A DNA stretch of 64,000 bases from assembly GCF_000330505.1 (NCBI RefSeq), contig NW_004440445.1:21989-85988 (forward strand). The letters are read 5' to 3'. Under the pieces are notes generated by a model. It did not search any database, was not told the origin of the DNA, and saw nothing but the letters and a program-made list of their open reading frames with translations. Each line of letters begins with the position of its first letter. Positions within the stretch are counted from its first letter, which is position 1. This stretch comes from Entamoeba invadens IP1 (Eukaryota > Evosea > Mastigamoebida > Endamoebidae). This document shows positions 10,501 through 22,462 of this stretch, piece by piece. The position numbers and the translations under genes are program-made.

Positions 10501-13141
10501 GTTCGACTATGAAAACAAAGAATTTACAAAATGTGATAACAACTGCTTTTTATGTGTAAGAAATGTCTGTTTTATATGTGGTGCTAATTCGATTCTAATA
10601 AATGGTAGTTGTCAAACAAAAGGAATTGGAGGGAAAACAGTAAACTCTCATTCTACAGTGAGTTGTGAAGATGGTTATTTCAACATGTTAAATTCATGTC
10701 ACATGTGTCACACTCGTTTTGAAAATTGTGAACTTTGTAACAAGAAAAAATGCACCAAGTGTGTTTCTGGCTTTTCATTTAATAAAATACAGCAATGTGT
10801 TATACAAACTTCAATCCAAAATATCTTAAAAACGACACCACAATGTCCACTTGGGTATTCAGTATCCGAAAATGGGAAGTGCACTGAGTCAATATCACAT
10901 TGTATACATCAAAGCGAATCCACCTGTTTACAATGTGACAGCAATTATATTCTCTCATATGGAAATTGTTACCAAACTGTTATTAGTAACAATGAAAGTT
11001 GTAGGGTATATTCTTCCATTGGGTGCATTCGATGTAAAAAGGGGTATTACACTGACAAATCCAACAAATGCAGTCCGTGTAACATTAAGTGTACTGAATG
11101 CACTGGAAACTCCGAGAAGTGTCAGAGTTGTATTCCTGGGACGGTCTTGTCGCATGGGAAGTGTGTCACAATATTCACTCTTGAGGGGATATGTACTTCA
11201 TTTGAAGCGAATGGGCAATGCACGCGGTGTACCGATGGGTATTTCACAGTGAATGGAACGTGTCAGAAATGCACACATCCATGTGCGATATGTAAAAATG
11301 AATTGATTTGTGAGAAGTGTGAAAACAAGTATTTTAAGAATGAAATGAATTTGTGTGAGAGTGTGTATAACATCTCAAATTGTAGTGAAGTCTCGGACAC
11401 TTCGGGTGTATGCAGTGCTCCGATGGGTATTACAAAAGTGGACTGCGCTGTGCCAAATGTCAAACAAATTGTTCGAAGTGTATAACATTCGACTCTTGTT
11501 ACAAGTGTGATAACAACATGGTGTTGGATTCAAATGTTTGTAAAGAACGCTTGTATATTGAGCATTGTGTTAATGTCACCAATTCATTGTGCGAACAATG
11601 CGACTTTTGGCACAATAAGAGGGACGATAAACTGTTTTGTGACACACTCAATTTGACCAAAACATTACTTGTTATATTTTTGGGGTGCGTTTTGGTACTG
11701 ATTATTACTTCGATCGTTGTGAGTCTCATCGGATACCAAATCATACATTCTCGACATCTTTATAATGAGAGGAAAAAGAAAGGGGTAATATCAGTTCATG
11801 ACATTAAAGAACCATTAAACTGTTTTAAAGATGGGATATACACTGATAGTTCAATTTTAGATCTGGGAGTTGATGTCCCTGTTAATAAAATAAGCACATT
11901 TACAACACTTTTTGCTAACAAATCCGATTTATTGGTCAAGCTTCAATTGGTCTATAGACAAAACAATAGTTACGATATCACCATCTCTCCTCAAGTTGTA
12001 ACTTTGCGACCCAATGACGCATGTGTTTTTACAATTGATATTACACCGAAATACTCTGGCGATTTTAACGAGTTTTTAACTTTAAGTTGCGTATTTCTAC
12101 GTCGTGGAATAGAAACAGTGAAAGCACTCCCATTAGTCTTTTCTACAGAACTTCCAACGTGGATAGACAGCAGTTGTATCACCAATATGACTGAAATAGG
12201 ACGAGGCGGGAATGGTACAGTCTATCGAGGTATATACAGAGACAGAGTTGTGGCAGTTAAGACAATGAAATGTGCTAATATGTGTGACACAGACGACGAA
12301 TTTACAACAGAAGTTGATATGTTACAAAAAATGCGAAGTCCGTTTGTTGTTGAATTTGTTGGTGCTGTACTTGTTGGGGAGAAAAAGATGATTGTCATGG
12401 AATTTATCAAAAATGGGAATCTTGAAACGATCATAAAGAAGTATACATACCAAAAAGATGAAAAAGAAGAAGTGCAAATTATAAAAATATCAAAAGAAAA
12501 ACAGCAAGACGTACAAAACACAATTCAAGACAAATCAATTAGAAACGATGAAATAAAATCAAGTGATGAAAAATCAAATGTTCTGTTGCAGACAAACTTG
12601 TCACTGAAAAATGGAACTGAAAACTTTCAAAAACGTCCGTTATAAAATCTTATTAGATGCAGCCAAAGGAGTAGAGTACCTGCACACCAACGGTATTCTC
12701 CACAGAGACATTAAGCCCGGGAATATATTAGTAGAAGAATTGGAGAATATCACCGAGGTGAATGCAAAATTGTCTGATTTTGGGAGTGCGAGAAATGTGA
12801 ATTTGTTGATGTCAAATTTGACGTTTACTCGAGGAGTTGGAACGCCTTCGTTTATGGCACCAGAGATATTGAACGGACAGAAATACTCAATTGAAGCGGA
12901 TGTGGATGCACTTGGAATAACTTTCTTCGAAGCGTTTGCGTGGGAAGAGGCTTGTGTGGATGTGAAATATTTTTTTGAAATAGCAGAACGTGTGTGTAAG
13001 GGAGAACGTCCGAAAAATAAAAATTTGACTGAAAAAGAAATAAAAATACTTGAAAAAATGTGGGCGCAAAATAAACATGATAGAATTCCAATAGAAGATG
13101 TTGTTAATATTATGCAAATAATGTTAGATAAAGTTCGATAA
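7098..13141 (+). pseudogene. Transmembrane receptor kinase with Cys-rich ectodomain, four frameshifts
   Basis: Order of parts: a signal-peptide exon (7098), about 600 residues of Asn/Ser/Phe-rich beta-helix-like sequence, a Cys-rich region with CxxC repeats (about 10360-11640), one membrane segment (about 11660-11740, LLVIFLGCVLVLIITSIV), a beta-rich segment of about 100 residues, then a protein kinase domain (about 12190-13135). Kinase residues look intact: GRGGNGTVYRG loop, VAVK lysine, HRDIKPGN loop, DFGSA, APE. This matches the Entamoeba transmembrane kinase family, thought to sense external signals at the plasma membrane. The frame changes near 8930-8960, at 9740-9746, near 11408 and between 12608 and 12645. 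None of these joins looks like an intron, so it is a recent pseudogene or carries sequencing indels. Confidence 0.85.
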
Positions 13142-13414
13142 TGTTATTTATTATTCATTCTGTTTTTAACGCTCAAGAAAAGTGTTATTGTTTTGATATT
13201 ATTTATGTTTTTTTGTTTTCCCATTATTTTTATTTAATGATACTATAGTGAGAAATTTTTGTTGAAACAATCAAAACAAAAAGTTGTTAATAAAATTTAT
13301 TAATAATAAACAATAAATTTTTAATTTGTTGTTAATTATCTTTTTGACATATTATATTTGAAATTCAAATTTTCATATTTTTAAAGTTTGAAAAACTTAA
13401 AAGTCATTGACGAT

Positions 13415-16129
13415 ATGAGTAAATTGGAAAGAGTGTATTTGATGAATGTTACTTTATACGTCAACACGGTAGATTCTCTTAAAACATTCGAACAAGTTAA
13501 CAAAAAATGTTTTGAGTGTTTGCAGAGTCTATTCATCAACCCTCTTATTAATTTGGAAATTGAGACTTTTGTTCTATTTAAAGAGCCTCGTGAGGCTTTA
13601 TATTCTTCAATCTTCAAATTTATAATAAAAGCGTTTCCAAAGATTGAAACTCTTCAGTGTTACGATTACATGTTAGGCAACAACGACAAACTTGTCCACA
13701 AAGTCAAGAAAATACGAATTGTAAAAACCCCACACAACAAGAAAAATTATTACAAGAACATTCATTTGCCACATTTCCACCCACAAATAGTCACATGTGC
13801 TATCCCAAAAATAGAAAATTACTATGTTGGCACAAAATGCGCCAATTTGTTGCCAACTGACAATTACACCAATCTTAAAAGTGTTCATATGAATGGGTGG
13901 ATCCGTAAACCAAACATTTTACAAAGGATTTTTGAATTAAAAAGTGTCACAAAAATAACAATTTGGAATTGCACCCACCCGACCTTCTTATCATCAATCG
14001 AAACGCAAATTGAAGCGCGTCGGATGAAAAAAATGGCAAACGTAAAAGTTTCAATTTTTATTGAAAAAACGGCAATCAGAGAAATACTTAAAAGGGATTT
14101 TGATGTTGCTATTTTAAAGCTAAAGAAACTAAATGTCGACGTATTTGATTGTGAAGAGAATGTTGTTGACCACTGTGGTGTACTTGATAATTCGAGATTT
14201 ACTGGGGAAGTAGTAATAACAAATATGAAAGGATTGGATTTGGTTGGGTTTAGAAGAGACGAAGAGGTTCAAACAGAAGACCAATTTGAATACATCGGAT
14301 ATAAAAAGTGGATTGAATTAACACGAAAAATTAATAACAACAACACACAACAAAGTGTAGAACAAAAAGATGAGCAAATGACTACAACACAAAACGAACT
14401 TATTGAATACAAAAATGAAATCGAGACACAAAAGAGTGAAGGAAGCAATGACAATTTGAATGAAGGAAATGAAAACAATACGACACATGATGAAGACACA
14501 GATGAAGACTTGCTATATTCAGAAAGTAATGCAATAACTTCTTCACAAAATAATGAAATTCAAACGGATATTCCAATGACATGTCCATTAGTTGTATTAG
14601 ACAATGTAATGACTGAAGTTGCGCTTTTAACTCACCAAATTACAAAATTAACTCTTTTCAATATTTCTAACATCAAATTATCAAAACTATTTGCGACTAC
14701 TATTTTAATTGTGAAATGCACAAAACTTGAAGTTTCAATAAGTGCTGTCGACATGATTAATTGTATTAATTCGTCACATATTAAAATTGTAAATTTTGGA
14801 TATATCAACTTTTTTAATTTGAAAACATCAAATAATATTATTATTGAAAATCACACAAAGTATCATATTATGAGTATCGTCGCATCAAATATAAAAACTC
14901 TTTTACTTGCAAATTGTATTGTTGAAAATATAAATGTTGAGAATTGCACAAATTATGTGATGTCAAATTGTGAATATGGAAATGTTGAGTTTACAAGTTG
15001 TGACAAAGTCTCTATGGATCTGACAAATAGACAAATTAACTCTTTTAAAGTGAAAACTTTATCATTTAATCGCATCACCAATTCAAACATCCACACACCT
15101 TTAAAAGCAATTTTGAAAATTTCCAGATCACATTTTGCACAGTTTAAAAACATTTTTGTGAACACTCTAAATGAGTATTTAAGAGAGTTTGACAAACTCC
15201 AAAAATATGACAACGATAATGAATATGAAGTCAATTTTATGAATGGTGTGACTTTTATAAATGGGAAACTCACGATGGTAACTTTTAATAACGCCAACAA
15301 AATCCCATCTTTAGAAAATATTGATGTGAAAATTTGCAACGAAAAAGAAATTAAAGAAATTTTCATTGAAAAGGCGAGACGTGTTTTTATTGATGTAAAT
15401 AATGACATCAAAGTCATTTGTGGAGAAGTTGACTCTGTAGTTAGTACTTGTTATAGTATTGTTTACCGCGAAGAAAAGTATTTGAAATATGTAGAAATAC
15501 AAAGGTGGATGGATGAAACAGATTATATTGTGGAGGTGTACGGGCATGTTAAATTGTGTGCATATTATATCACATATCCATATAAAGATCTTAATTTGAA
15601 CGATTTTTATTACGATCAAAATGATCATATCGTTATTAATGTGTTGAAAGCCGAGTACATCATTAATTTGTCTGATATGCCTATAAAACGTATATACATC
15701 GAAAGAACCTCGAAGTTTTGTGGTAACAAATTAATACTCAACAATATAACCGAATTTGTTGATTTAAAAAATATTGATTTTAAGGAAATAGTCGGAACAA
15801 AGTGTTTAACAATTAATAGAAATTACAAAGAAAACAAATACGAGAAAACCGTGTTTGAAGCACAAAAGAAAAAGACGCGAGTGAGTTGGGCGAAATGCAA
15901 GAAAATTGTTTGTAGTGAAAGTGTTGAACAAATTGTAGTAAAAACATGTGACAATTTGGAGGAAATTGTAGTTGGAGAAAATGTTGTTAAGATACACGTG
16001 CAATCGTGCAAAACATTGAAACGAATTATTGGAAAAATCAAAGGCGTGCAAGTTGTAGTCAAAAATTGCCCATTACTTGGATTTAATGATAGAAGTTATC
16101 AAAAGGGAAAAGTTTTGTTTTTGCCTTAA
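13415..16129 (+). CDS. Leucine/asparagine-rich protein of an Entamoeba-type family, 904 residues
   Basis: I chose ATG 13415 (MSKLERVYLMNVTLYV) because the open frame upstream has only a TTG. The N-terminus has the pattern LExVYLMNVxLYV...NKKC...L.S...NP, repeated in the gene at 63075. Later residues form an irregular ladder of Ile/Leu/Val with Asn and Cys (LLLANCIVENINVENC, YVMSNCEYGNVEF), like a leucine-rich-repeat or beta-solenoid protein. A low-complexity Asn/Gln/Glu/Asp linker of about 60 residues lies at about 14330-14525. There is no signal peptide or membrane segment, so it is probably cytosolic or nuclear. Family function unknown; a binding scaffold is a guess. The 273-base gap after the kinase holds its promoter. 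Confidence 0.8.
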   Translation: MSKLERVYLMNVTLYVNTVDSLKTFEQVNKKCFECLQSLFINPLINLEIETFVLFKEPREALYSSIFKFIIKAFPKIETLQCYDYMLGNNDKLVHKVKKIRIVKTPHNKKNYYKNIHLPHFHPQIVTCAIPKIENYYVGTKCANLLPTDNYTNLKSVHMNGWIRKPNILQRIFELKSVTKITIWNCTHPTFLSSIETQIEARRMKKMANVKVSIFIEKTAIREILKRDFDVAILKLKKLNVDVFDCEENVVDHCGVLDNSRFTGEVVITNMKGLDLVGFRRDEEVQTEDQFEYIGYKKWIELTRKINNNNTQQSVEQKDEQMTTTQNELIEYKNEIETQKSEGSNDNLNEGNENNTTHDEDTDEDLLYSESNAITSSQNNEIQTDIPMTCPLVVLDNVMTEVALLTHQITKLTLFNISNIKLSKLFATTILIVKCTKLEVSISAVDMINCINSSHIKIVNFGYINFFNLKTSNNIIIENHTKYHIMSIVASNIKTLLLANCIVENINVENCTNYVMSNCEYGNVEFTSCDKVSMDLTNRQINSFKVKTLSFNRITNSNIHTPLKAILKISRSHFAQFKNIFVNTLNEYLREFDKLQKYDNDNEYEVNFMNGVTFINGKLTMVTFNNANKIPSLENIDVKICNEKEIKEIFIEKARRVFIDVNNDIKVICGEVDSVVSTCYSIVYREEKYLKYVEIQRWMDETDYIVEVYGHVKLCAYYITYPYKDLNLNDFYYDQNDHIVINVLKAEYIINLSDMPIKRIYIERTSKFCGNKLILNNITEFVDLKNIDFKEIVGTKCLTINRNYKENKYEKTVFEAQKKKTRVSWAKCKKIVCSESVEQIVVKTCDNLEEIVVGENVVKIHVQSCKTLKRIIGKIKGVQVVVKNCPLLGFNDRSYQKGKVLFLP

Positions 16130-17897
16130 ATCAATTAACGAGTTTATTAAAAGACATTTTTGTTATATTTCTAAATGTTGTATAACCACTTTTAATTACA
16201 AAATTTGTTTATAATTAAAATAAAAATGATTGTTCAAATTGTGTTAAAGTTGTTTTTAATTTAATAATAAACTATCTGGGTTAGTTGTATTTAACTCAAA
16301 ACAAATTAATGATACATTTAAACAAATATTCAATTGTCAAATACATGCCAATTATAATTATTGTTATTACTAATCACTGTAAAGACATATAAAATAACAA
16401 AATTAACATTGTCAATTTTGAAATCGTTTAATTTATAAAAAAATATAAATTAAATAAACAACTAATACAACCTGTTTTGCATTTATTAATTTATGAAGTT
16501 TCAAGACGTCGATATTATTATTTTTTGAAAGCTTTATTAAGCCTTATGGAAGAAACAATAAACAAGATAATACAGTGTTTTATCTTATTTTTATATTTAA
16601 CAATTTTTAAAAAAAATAGAAGAAAAATGAAATTGAAAAAAAACAAAGTACATTTCCAATGAAATTAAACAAGTATGAGACGTTTTTTTAAAAAAACTGA
16701 TCATCTTGAATTCAATGACGAGTTAATTAAAAGAATTAAAGTAATAATTAGTGGTGTCAGTGTGTAATAATATATATCTGTCTTTTCCGTTTGAACACCA
16801 AAAAATTACACAAAAATTTTCTTGGTGAAATTACCATCATTTTTTAGTTTTATATTTTTCCAAAGTTACAAACTCTGAGTTTTTTTGTTTGTGAAATCTC
16901 ATTTTTGAACTTTGATTTGCATATTTGTAAAGGATAACATGTATTGCAATATTTTAAGTGAATAACAATACTAAAATGTAATTTTTAACAAATTGTTCAT
17001 GTTTCTAAAATGTGCAAGTCTCTATTATAAAGAAACATTTGAATGTGTTTTGTCATAAAAAAACTATTGTTTTCCAAATATTTCGAAATAAGTCAATTAA
17101 TTAATTAACGTAATCAGAGTAACCGAATATTTACTCTGATTAAAAATTTTAAAAGAAACAAAAACGAAAAAAACAATTATATTTTTCGTTGTTTTTAACA
17201 CTTAAAAAACACTCCCTATTAAATGTGTATATAAATATTTATTTAATATTTTGGGAATTGACTACTTATTTTTTAATAGTTTAAATATGGTAAAACAAAC
17301 TATATTAATAAATTAACAAAATAATAAATTATTTACCAAGTGCAGAAAAATACAAGAAATAAACAAAGTTTTTACGTGTTAAAACAATTTGTCGTTGATT
17401 CACAATGTCTTGTTACACCTTTATTGTTCTGTTTTAATTTCCAAAATCATCAAACATACTTGTTAACACCAATTATTAAACTCAATGTGTTCACCAAAAT
17501 CAGTCAATTACATTGCAATTTGTAGTAAGAACAGTCAATTAAAAATATCAATTTTTAGAAAATGTAAACTTGAGTTAAAAAGTTTTCTACCTATGTGTAA
17601 ATGGCGTGTAATGGTACTGTTGAGTATTTATAACATGAACTTTGTTGTAATTTTTCATTTGTTAAATAATTAAAATAGTATCTATTTGTTTTTAAACTAA
17701 AAATCAAACTAATGATATGAAACTAATTAAAAAATATTATAATTTTGACAGTCAATGAGATCTTTGAATTGACAATTTTTTTTAGTAATTGTTAATTATA
17801 TCACCAAAAAGACGAATCTTTTTAATTAATTTGGTTTATTATTACGTTCGATTCCTATTACTTAGCAATTAAATCGATATCAAATAAAAGCCAAATA
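16130..17897. other. AT-rich spacer with one perfect hairpin
   Basis: About 1.8 kb with only short, compositionally poor ORFs. A 12-bp perfect stem with an 8-base loop lies at 17111-17142. Nothing else is recognisable. Confidence 0.55.
17111..17142. repeat. Perfect 12-bp inverted repeat
   Basis: Arms TAATCAGAGTAA and TTACTCTGATTA separated by CCGAATAT. It could be a MITE remnant or a structured RNA stem; no context decides. Confidence 0.7.
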
Positions 17898-19852
17898 CAG
17901 TCATTATTGTCAAAATGACTGGGTTTGGGAAAATGGTTATTGTCAAGAAGACTTTTTGAAAGAAAAATAACTTATAAATAAATCAAAAATAGATCGACAA
18001 AATAATTATGTTTTGACAATTTTAATATTAAAACTATTATAAATAAAAAAATTCAAAATAAATAAATTTAAATATTTTTGTGATTTAAAGATTGAATAAA
18101 CTGAATAAACACATTATAATGAAACCAGACAAAACCATTAAATACAAAAGGGTTTTTCTTGAGAATTGGCAGAGAAAAGAGTTGCTGTCAATTAAAAAAA
18201 ACAATCCAAATGCTACTGCCAAAATGATTAAAGAAATGTTTCTACAAAAATGGTGTCAATACATCAATAGAAACTGTCAGAAAACTAATTTCGAAATATC
18301 AAAACGAAGACTTTGAATTTACCAGAGACACTCAAAAAGTAGAAAAAAAAGGTAAAATATCCATTATTGGAAAGTGCTACTGTCAACACTATAATCGAAA
18401 TGAGAGAATTCAACATACCTGTAACATATCAGCTTATAATGTTTATCTGAGAAAGTTATATAAAACAACATAATTTGGTTGGAATAAGATGTTCTTTGGG
18501 TTGGGCACAATAAGTTTGCGAAAGAAATGGATTTAAAAGTAAATTACTATGCGGAGAATCCCCTTCTGTTGATCTCAAAAATTACACACAAGAAATTGAA
18601 CACCTTAAAGATGTCATTGCACAGGTCTTTATTACAAAGCTTTACCGACGACAACTTTGACTAAATGTGAAACAAGTGGAACCAAGAAAATCAAAGACCG
18701 AATAAGTGTAATGGTTTGCTGCTCGTGTATTGGAGAAAAAAGACCTTTACTATTCATAGGACTTTCTGAAAAACCCAAGTGGTTTAATGATAACAAATTT
18801 GGAAAATATAAAATACAGTACGCGAGTCAAAGGAATTCTTGGATGACAGTATAATTGTTTCAAAAGTGGATCATCGAGTGGGAAAATAAACTACGTTTTT
18901 TTTTCAATAAAGATAAGATACTAATAATACTTGATAACGCACCTTTTCATAAATTGGTAATGATGTCGGAAAATTTTTTAGAAATTGAACCAATGGGTTA
19001 CGAATACATTGGATTTGACGATAAATTTAAAAAACATATCTACAATATAAAACTGGAAAAATGCTGTTGAATTTTTGGCTCCTAATACTAAGTCTGTATT
19101 ACAAACATGTGATTCTGGTACAATAGAATGCTTAAAAAACTATACAGAAAAGAACTGTTGACAAGAGTTTACAACAATTTTGAACACTCAAATTGTTGAA
19201 AATCAATTTTGTTTTTTTAAAAATTACAATCGGTGAAGCCATTGAAATTGACTCAACATAATGGACACGGGAAGTTAGTAGTGTCAGTATTTCAAATTGT
19301 TGGAAACATACCAAACTGTTCAAAAAAAGATAACGAAATTGAAGTCGAAGTGGTTGGAAAAAATTTGATATCTGATGAATATACAACAACTGATTTGAGT
19401 GGAGGAAATGATCCACTAGTACTTGATGATAATAACCATTTCGAAAAAAACTGAAGAAATGTTCACCCAGTATAAGAAAAATGAACATGCTCAAAGGTTA
19501 AGAAGTAAACTAGAAAATGAAATGAAAAATTTGCAAATATTGGATAAAAATACTTTTGCACTCAAAACCAAAATTGGTGCTGATAAGGAAGAATTGGACC
19601 GCTTGATACGTTCTGATAAAATGTTAGAACTTCTTTATTTATCCGAATAATTAATTTTTAAAATTATTAGATTTTATGTTATAATACCAGTAATTTTATT
19701 TTGCCGTGTTTTTTATATTAAATCTGTTTTTATTAAATAATTGGGTTTTGTGTTTTATTGCCAAGAAGATTAAAGTTTAAAATTAGATAATATAAGCAGT
19801 CAACTATATAATAAGTCTTCTTGACAATAAGTCTACTAGACAATAATGACTG
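17898..19852. mobile_element. Pogo/Tigger-like Tc1/mariner-superfamily transposon, degenerate
   Basis: A 1955-bp element bounded by the perfect 14-bp inverted repeats CAGTCATTATTGTC (17898-17911) and GACAATAATGACTG (19839-19852). It is flanked by TA on both sides (17896-17897, 19853-19854), as expected for this superfamily. A second inverted pair, TTGTCAAGAAGACTT at about 17940 and its reverse complement at about 19812-19825, lies inside, giving nested terminal repeats. The internal sequence carries DDE_1-type transposase fragments. Confidence 0.85.
18092..19650 (+). pseudogene. Pogo/Tigger-like (DDE_1) transposase, broken
   Basis: Pieces in order: an N-terminal DNA-binding part (18092-18316), LYYKALPTTTLTKCETSG (about 18635), IKDRISVMVCCS, a block ending RNSWMTV (18842), a stop, LFQKWIIEWENKL, ILIILDNAPFH (about 18920) with a catalytic Asp, and TKSVLQTCDSGTIECLK (about 19093) with the third acidic residue. 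This order is that of pogo/Tigger transposases. I could not place the first catalytic Asp (usually NxDE) in the right frame. Several stops and frameshifts make it dead. The tail from 19233 (EIEVEVVGKNL, TTDLSGGNDP) is acidic. Confidence 0.8.
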
Positions 19853-19854
19853 TA

Positions 19855-21000
19855 TTTTTTAAAAATATTTAATTTGATACAACATTGGTTTAACCATTAT
19901 TTTAACAGAAAAATGATTATAGTGTATGTTTATTTTGTTTTTTATTAATAAAGTAAGTAAGTAACTTTATTAAAATATATAATAATAAGAAATTGAAAAA
20001 AAACACAAAAATGCCATAAACATCTTTAATAAAGTCGTGCAAATACATAAAATTTGGGATACAATTAAAATACTAAAAATCAAAAATGTTAATAACAATA
20101 TAATCTGATGTTGTACATTATCTGGAGTTAAAAAACATTGTATTTGATATCTTATATTCTGTTTATATAATTTTTGGTTCCAATTTAATTTTTGTTTTTT
20201 AATCAAAATAATGATTATTTCAGTTAAGAAAAACAGATTGTATTAATTTAATTAATTGAACAATAGTTTGTATTATCTGTTTTTAAATTAATTATAAATT
20301 GAAATAAATAGAACGAGAAAAATATAGTTTTTTGAATAAAACTAATGATTATATGTTTAAAGTCTCTGTTTTAAAAAGAAAAAACACATATTTAAAATTG
20401 TTTGTAAATAAAAAAATAAAATTAAATATTCTATAAATTGATAATTTATATATACTTTTATAATTAATTGTATTATAAAATGATCATATTATTAATTATA
20501 GTATTTTTTGATATGAAAATACTATTATTTTTACATGCCAAAGTACATGACCCGTTTAAAAACCAAGAGTACACAATCATTTTGTAATTGTTCAATGCTT
20601 AAACCGGACTTTCCAAACACTCAAAAGCAATAAAACATTTAAATTACTGAATTTTTGCAATAATTTTTTTTGAAGCAAAAAAGTGTATTTAAATTATCAT
20701 CTTTTCCATTTAGAAAAACAATACGAGTCAGCAGTTTTACAAAACCAATATTTAAAAAGTTTTGCATTCAACAACGTTTTAAAACTTAACATCAAAATGT
20801 TAAAAGGTTATCCGACATAATAACAATCGATAACAGTAATTTAAAATAGTACAATATGGTCTCAAGTCAAACACTTTACAGTGTCATATTTAATAGAGGT
20901 ATTCCAGAACAGCTCTTATAAAATAAAAGCATTGAACTTGTCAATCAAATAACAACACAATTTCCACATTTAAAACCAAGAGTAGACAATTAAATTATAA
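19855..21000. other. AT-rich spacer
   Basis: No convincing gene. Short ORFs such as the one at about 20856 (MVSSQTLYSVIF) end quickly. Its right part could already belong to the decayed Polinton, whose left boundary I cannot define. Confidence 0.5.
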
Positions 21001-21189
21001 TAGAAGAAATTCCTCATACATCTGACCAATATACAGGTTGATCAAATATACTTAAATTGTTATCCATAAAGTCTTGAATACTATAAATATTTAATCTGTT
21101 CGCTAACATGTGTTCTATAATCAGGTTCTTTCATAAATTTGTTATGGTAAAAACAGTTTTATCAACCATTTAAGAAACCATAATCAATC

Positions 21190-21700
21190 GTTTTGTTGAT
21201 ATATTTTTTATATTCGGGTGAAATGTTTTCGATTATAGGTTTCAATATTGGTTTTGTAGATTTAATAATATGATCATTTGTTTATTTAATAGTTTTAGGA
21301 ATGAAATTATTATTTTTCTCTAATTTCTGCCAAAAACAGAGGAGATTTTACCATTAATTTAAAATAGAAATTAATTTTACTTAATCCATATATTCTTAAT
21401 ATCATTATGACCAAAATCTTTTAATGATTTAAAAGGATCTGATCTTTTACGAACATCTATCATTCTATCTCCAAATTTACTACATGTTAGGAATTTTTTA
21501 TCAGGTATATTCATAATTGCATTTCCAATAATTGGAATTGAAAATACGGCTATTGTTTTACAACATTAGTCACTTTTGACATTACATTTCCATATGTTTT
21601 TAATATTTTCCCACCTCCTTTAACAATTTGTTTGCAATATTTTTTAGTGTTTTATAATATTAAGGTGAACGCATTTAAAATATCAAAAATTCATATTTTT
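21190..21700 (-). pseudogene. Small Polinton virion-like gene(s), broken
   Basis: Minus-strand reading gives QIVKGGGKILKTYGNVMSKV, then a frameshift, then KRSDPFKSLKDFGHNDIKNIW before a stop near 21385. A further open piece (PILKPIIENISPEYKKYI) follows to about 21190. Short basic proteins with a Gly-Gly processing-type motif are typical of minor virion proteins in Polintons and adenoviruses, so a core or membrane-lytic role is possible. That assignment is inference from position and motif. It diverges from the capsid gene that starts at 21711. Confidence 0.4.
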
Positions 21701-21710
21701 ACAGTAATAA

Positions 21711-21859
21711 ATGTCTGACATAAGAATTCCAAGTGTTCTTGAAAATGCTTACAGAGGAGATATCCTAAAATATTTCGATGAACAACAGAAAATAATTACT
21801 GCAAACGATGGCGTTCATGATAGTAGAATGATTGCTGTAAATGCTTATCAAAGATTCAT
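21711..21859 (+). pseudogene. 5' fragment of Polinton major capsid protein gene
   Basis: ATG 21711 opens a frame beginning MSDIRIPSVLENAYRGDI with about 50 plausible residues, ending where the MULE terminal repeat begins. The rest of the frame, to 21959, is transposon sequence. The matching 3' part resumes at about 24800. The AT-rich 50 bases upstream are a shared promoter region with the minus-strand gene. Confidence 0.55.
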
Positions 21860-22213
21860 TGACATTTGTCGAAATTTACATTTATCGGACATGACATTTG
21901 TCGAAACCCTGGTGACATTTGTCGACAATTCTTTTGAATTATTTATAAAAATAATTTGAATCAATAACATATATAAAAACCCAAAAATGTAATTGCCACT
22001 CAAACGTTGATGCAAAAATAACAAATGATGTGGCTTCTTGTGTTGAATCCCATTTTATTGTAGACCATTTAAAAACAAAAATCAAAAACATAAAGAATCA
22101 CTTAAACTATTTATGTTGTAATAATAAATTATAATATTTGATAATTAAAATGCATTATATTCAATAATAAAAATTAATAAAATGATTTTGAATTAAAAAA
22201 AAGAAATATATAT
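21860..22213 (+). repeat. Left terminal inverted repeat of the MULE
   Basis: 354 bp, inverted copy of 24438-24791, nearly identical over its whole length by eye. Such identity suggests recent insertion relative to the decay of the host Polinton. Confidence 0.9.
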
Positions 22214-22462
22214 GTATTCTAATTTGTTTAATATTATAAATACATAAATAAATATTAAAATTAATAATTATCCAAGTGCATTTCATAAAACTTGAAAAAA
22301 ACATATTTAAAGGAATATAATCGATAACTTTAAAATATAACCTTTGACATCATAACTAAAAATACAACAATATTAATTATACAATCATAAAAAGTTCATA
22401 CACCATGTAAAAATAAAATAAATAATTATATTTAAACTGTTTTAATCTTAAATATTACAAAG

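Noticed and set aside
12441..12591. Intron removing the charged kinase insert (GTATAC...CAG)
   Set aside because: The downstream frame still meets a stop, at 12605 or 12643, so splicing would not repair it, and the donor is not Entamoeba-like.
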